From CBFGRV01 sp965651265 (GTDB lineage Bacteria; Bacteroidota; Rhodothermia; Rhodothermales; VXPQ01), in assembly GCA_965651265.1 (NCBI GenBank), contig CBFGRV010000028.1, forward strand, positions 1-41,707: a stretch of DNA of 41,707 nucleotides, in the 5' to 3' direction. Within the stretch, counting starts at the first letter, position 1, and every line of letters starts with the position of its first letter. The translations under genes and the position numbers were made by a program. The notes below the pieces were generated by a model. That model did no database searches, was not told the DNA's origin, and was given only the letters and a program-made list of their open reading frames with translations. This document shows, piece by piece, positions 40,809 through 41,707 of the stretch.

Positions 40809-41707
40809 TCATTCGGTCGACGCGGGGTACTGCTGGAGTGCGAAGAAGGCACCTTGCGGATCCAGGCACTGCGCCACCTTGTCGCCACCCGGGACCTCCA
40901 TCGGGCCGCTGATGACCTGACCCCCGTTAGCCCTGACGCGCTCCACCGCTTCGTCGATGTCGTTGACGTTGATGTAAAACAGCCATGCAGGCGGGCCTGG
41001 CTGGTCAGCAGGTTTGTCGTACATGCCGCCGTACATTCGGTCGCCGTGTCCGTAGATGAGGTACATCCAGCCGTTGCCCATGTCGAACGAGTCGATCTGC
41101 TCCCATCCGAAAAGCTCGTTGTAGAAATTGAAAGCGGCCTGGTAATCCGTTGTCACCAGCTCGTTCCACGAGAACGTATGGAGCGACGGCGGCCACGGTT
41201 TGTCGGCCACGGTTTCCTCCGGCCGATATATCGCGAAGACAGCGCCCTGGGGGTCGTTGAGTAAGGCCATACGACCGACGGTGGGCACGTCGAACGCCTC
41301 CACGATCACCGACGCGCCAAGACCGCGGGCCTTTTCAAGAGAGGCATCGACGTCGTCGACGGAGATGTAGGTCACCCAGTGTGGTGGAGCATCACCCATG
41401 GTCCTGGGGTCGAGCTGCATGACGCCGGCGATTGCGCTGTCGGAGGCGGCAAACATAGTATAGACATCACCGGGTACGCCCGGCATCGGGGAAGTCTGCG
41501 TGCCCCAACCGATGACCTTCGTGTAGAATTCGATGGCCGCGTCTTTGTCGTTCGTATTGAGCTCGTACCAGATGAAGAGACCGGCATTCTGCTTTGTCAT
41601 ATCCGTGATTTCGTCGGCTGAATGATCATTCATCTGATCCGCATCCTGAGAGGCGGCCGCCACGACGAGCCATATCAAGGCTCCGAGGAGTGAGAGGGTG
41701 TATTTCA
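40809..41707 (-). CDS. Exported two-domain VOC (glyoxalase-fold) protein, 5' partial
   Basis: The frame stays open to the window edge. Reading it back gives (N)TG then AAA TAC ACC, i.e. a signal-like start KYTLSLLGALIWLVVAAASQ whose first start-codon base lies just outside. Later in-frame starts exist (TTG 41678; ATG 41600, which opens directly on the domain). Two VOC domains follow: the first from 'FIWYELNTNDKDAAIEFYTK' to 'MALLNDPQGAVFAIYRPEE', the second from 'SWNELVTTDYQAAFNFYNEL' to 'AQCLDPQGAFFALQQYP'. Such two-domain proteins are often annotated as glyoxalase/bleomycin-resistance-like or 27 kDa antigen-like. Metal ligands are not obvious and the substrate is unknown. A periplasmic location would be unusual. 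Confidence 0.8.
   Translation of the reverse strand, partial: KYTLSLLGALIWLVVAAASQDADQMNDHSADEITDMTKQNAGLFIWYELNTNDKDAAIEFYTKVIGWGTQTSPMPGVPGDVYTMFAASDSAIAGVMQLDPRTMGDAPPHWVTYISVDDVDASLEKARGLGASVIVEAFDVPTVGRMALLNDPQGAVFAIYRPEETVADKPWPPSLHTFSWNELVTTDYQAAFNFYNELFGWEQIDSFDMGNGWMYLIYGHGDRMYGGMYDKPADQPGPPAWLFYINVNDIDEAVERVRANGGQVISGPMEVPGGDKVAQCLDPQGAFFALQQYPASTE

Overview
The window reads as a contiguous piece of a Gram-negative chromosome (moderately high GC) with no phage, insertion sequence or CRISPR signal. Several traits point to the Bacteroidota/Rhodothermota/Balneolota neighbourhood: OmpA proteins with PKD domains, an ATP synthase operon that stops after the gamma subunit (no atpD/atpC here), a long signal-peptide-bearing AtpB, MacB-type exporters, a Tat-exported Gfo/Idh oxidoreductase, and promoter-like sites of the TTTG-N19-TAnnTTTG type. 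The taxonomic placement is inference; no rRNA or complete marker set is present.

Layout. 1-3.2 kb: two tandem paralogous exported PKD/PKD/OmpA proteins on the minus strand. 3.2-4.1 kb: a long intergenic stretch with a clear terminator, then rpsT (minus) with a plausible promoter. 4.3-5.7 kb: a membrane-anchored M23 peptidase and a bactofilin, a pair associated with cell-shape control. 5.7-11.8 kb: the ATP synthase genes in the order atpZ-like, atpI-like, atpB, atpE, atpF, atpH, atpA, atpG. 11.9 kb: tRNA-Ser(GCT). 12.1-12.8 kb: a multi-pass membrane protein on the minus strand. 12.9-19.5 kb: six plus-strand genes, mostly overlapping by 1-4 bases: an esterase, a glycerophosphodiesterase, an AhpD-like CxxC protein, an ASPIC/UnbV beta-propeller protein, an RnfD/UnbU-like membrane protein and a gamma-glutamyltransferase. 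19.6-20.8 kb: a heparan-N-acetyltransferase-like membrane acyltransferase (minus). 21.1 kb: tRNA-Ser(TGA), followed by a strong palindrome.

21.4-28.1 kb: an export module split over two convergent groups: TolC-like, HlyD/MacA-like and MacB-type ATPase on plus; a PrcB-like lipoprotein and two MacB-type permeases on minus. 28.3-30.4 kb: D-lyxose isomerase and a Tat-signal Gfo/Idh oxidoreductase, preceded by a cluster of AGTATC/GATACT half-sites. 30.5-31.3 kb: a TonB-like protein (minus). 31.5-41.7 kb: UbiB/AarF-type kinase, a pair of overlapping exported amidohydrolase-fold proteins of which the second has lost its metal ligands, a NupG-like nucleoside symporter, uvrA with an acidic tail, a small unknown protein, and a two-domain VOC protein whose start codon runs off the window end.

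The most unusual unit is the 14.5-19.5 kb chain. UnbV and UnbU are names from enediyne antibiotic cassettes, where their biochemical role is unknown. Here a UnbV/UnbU-like pair is translationally coupled to an AhpD-like thiol protein and a gamma-glutamyltransferase, with no polyketide synthase in sight. That suggests a general envelope redox or thiol-related function rather than antibiotic synthesis.
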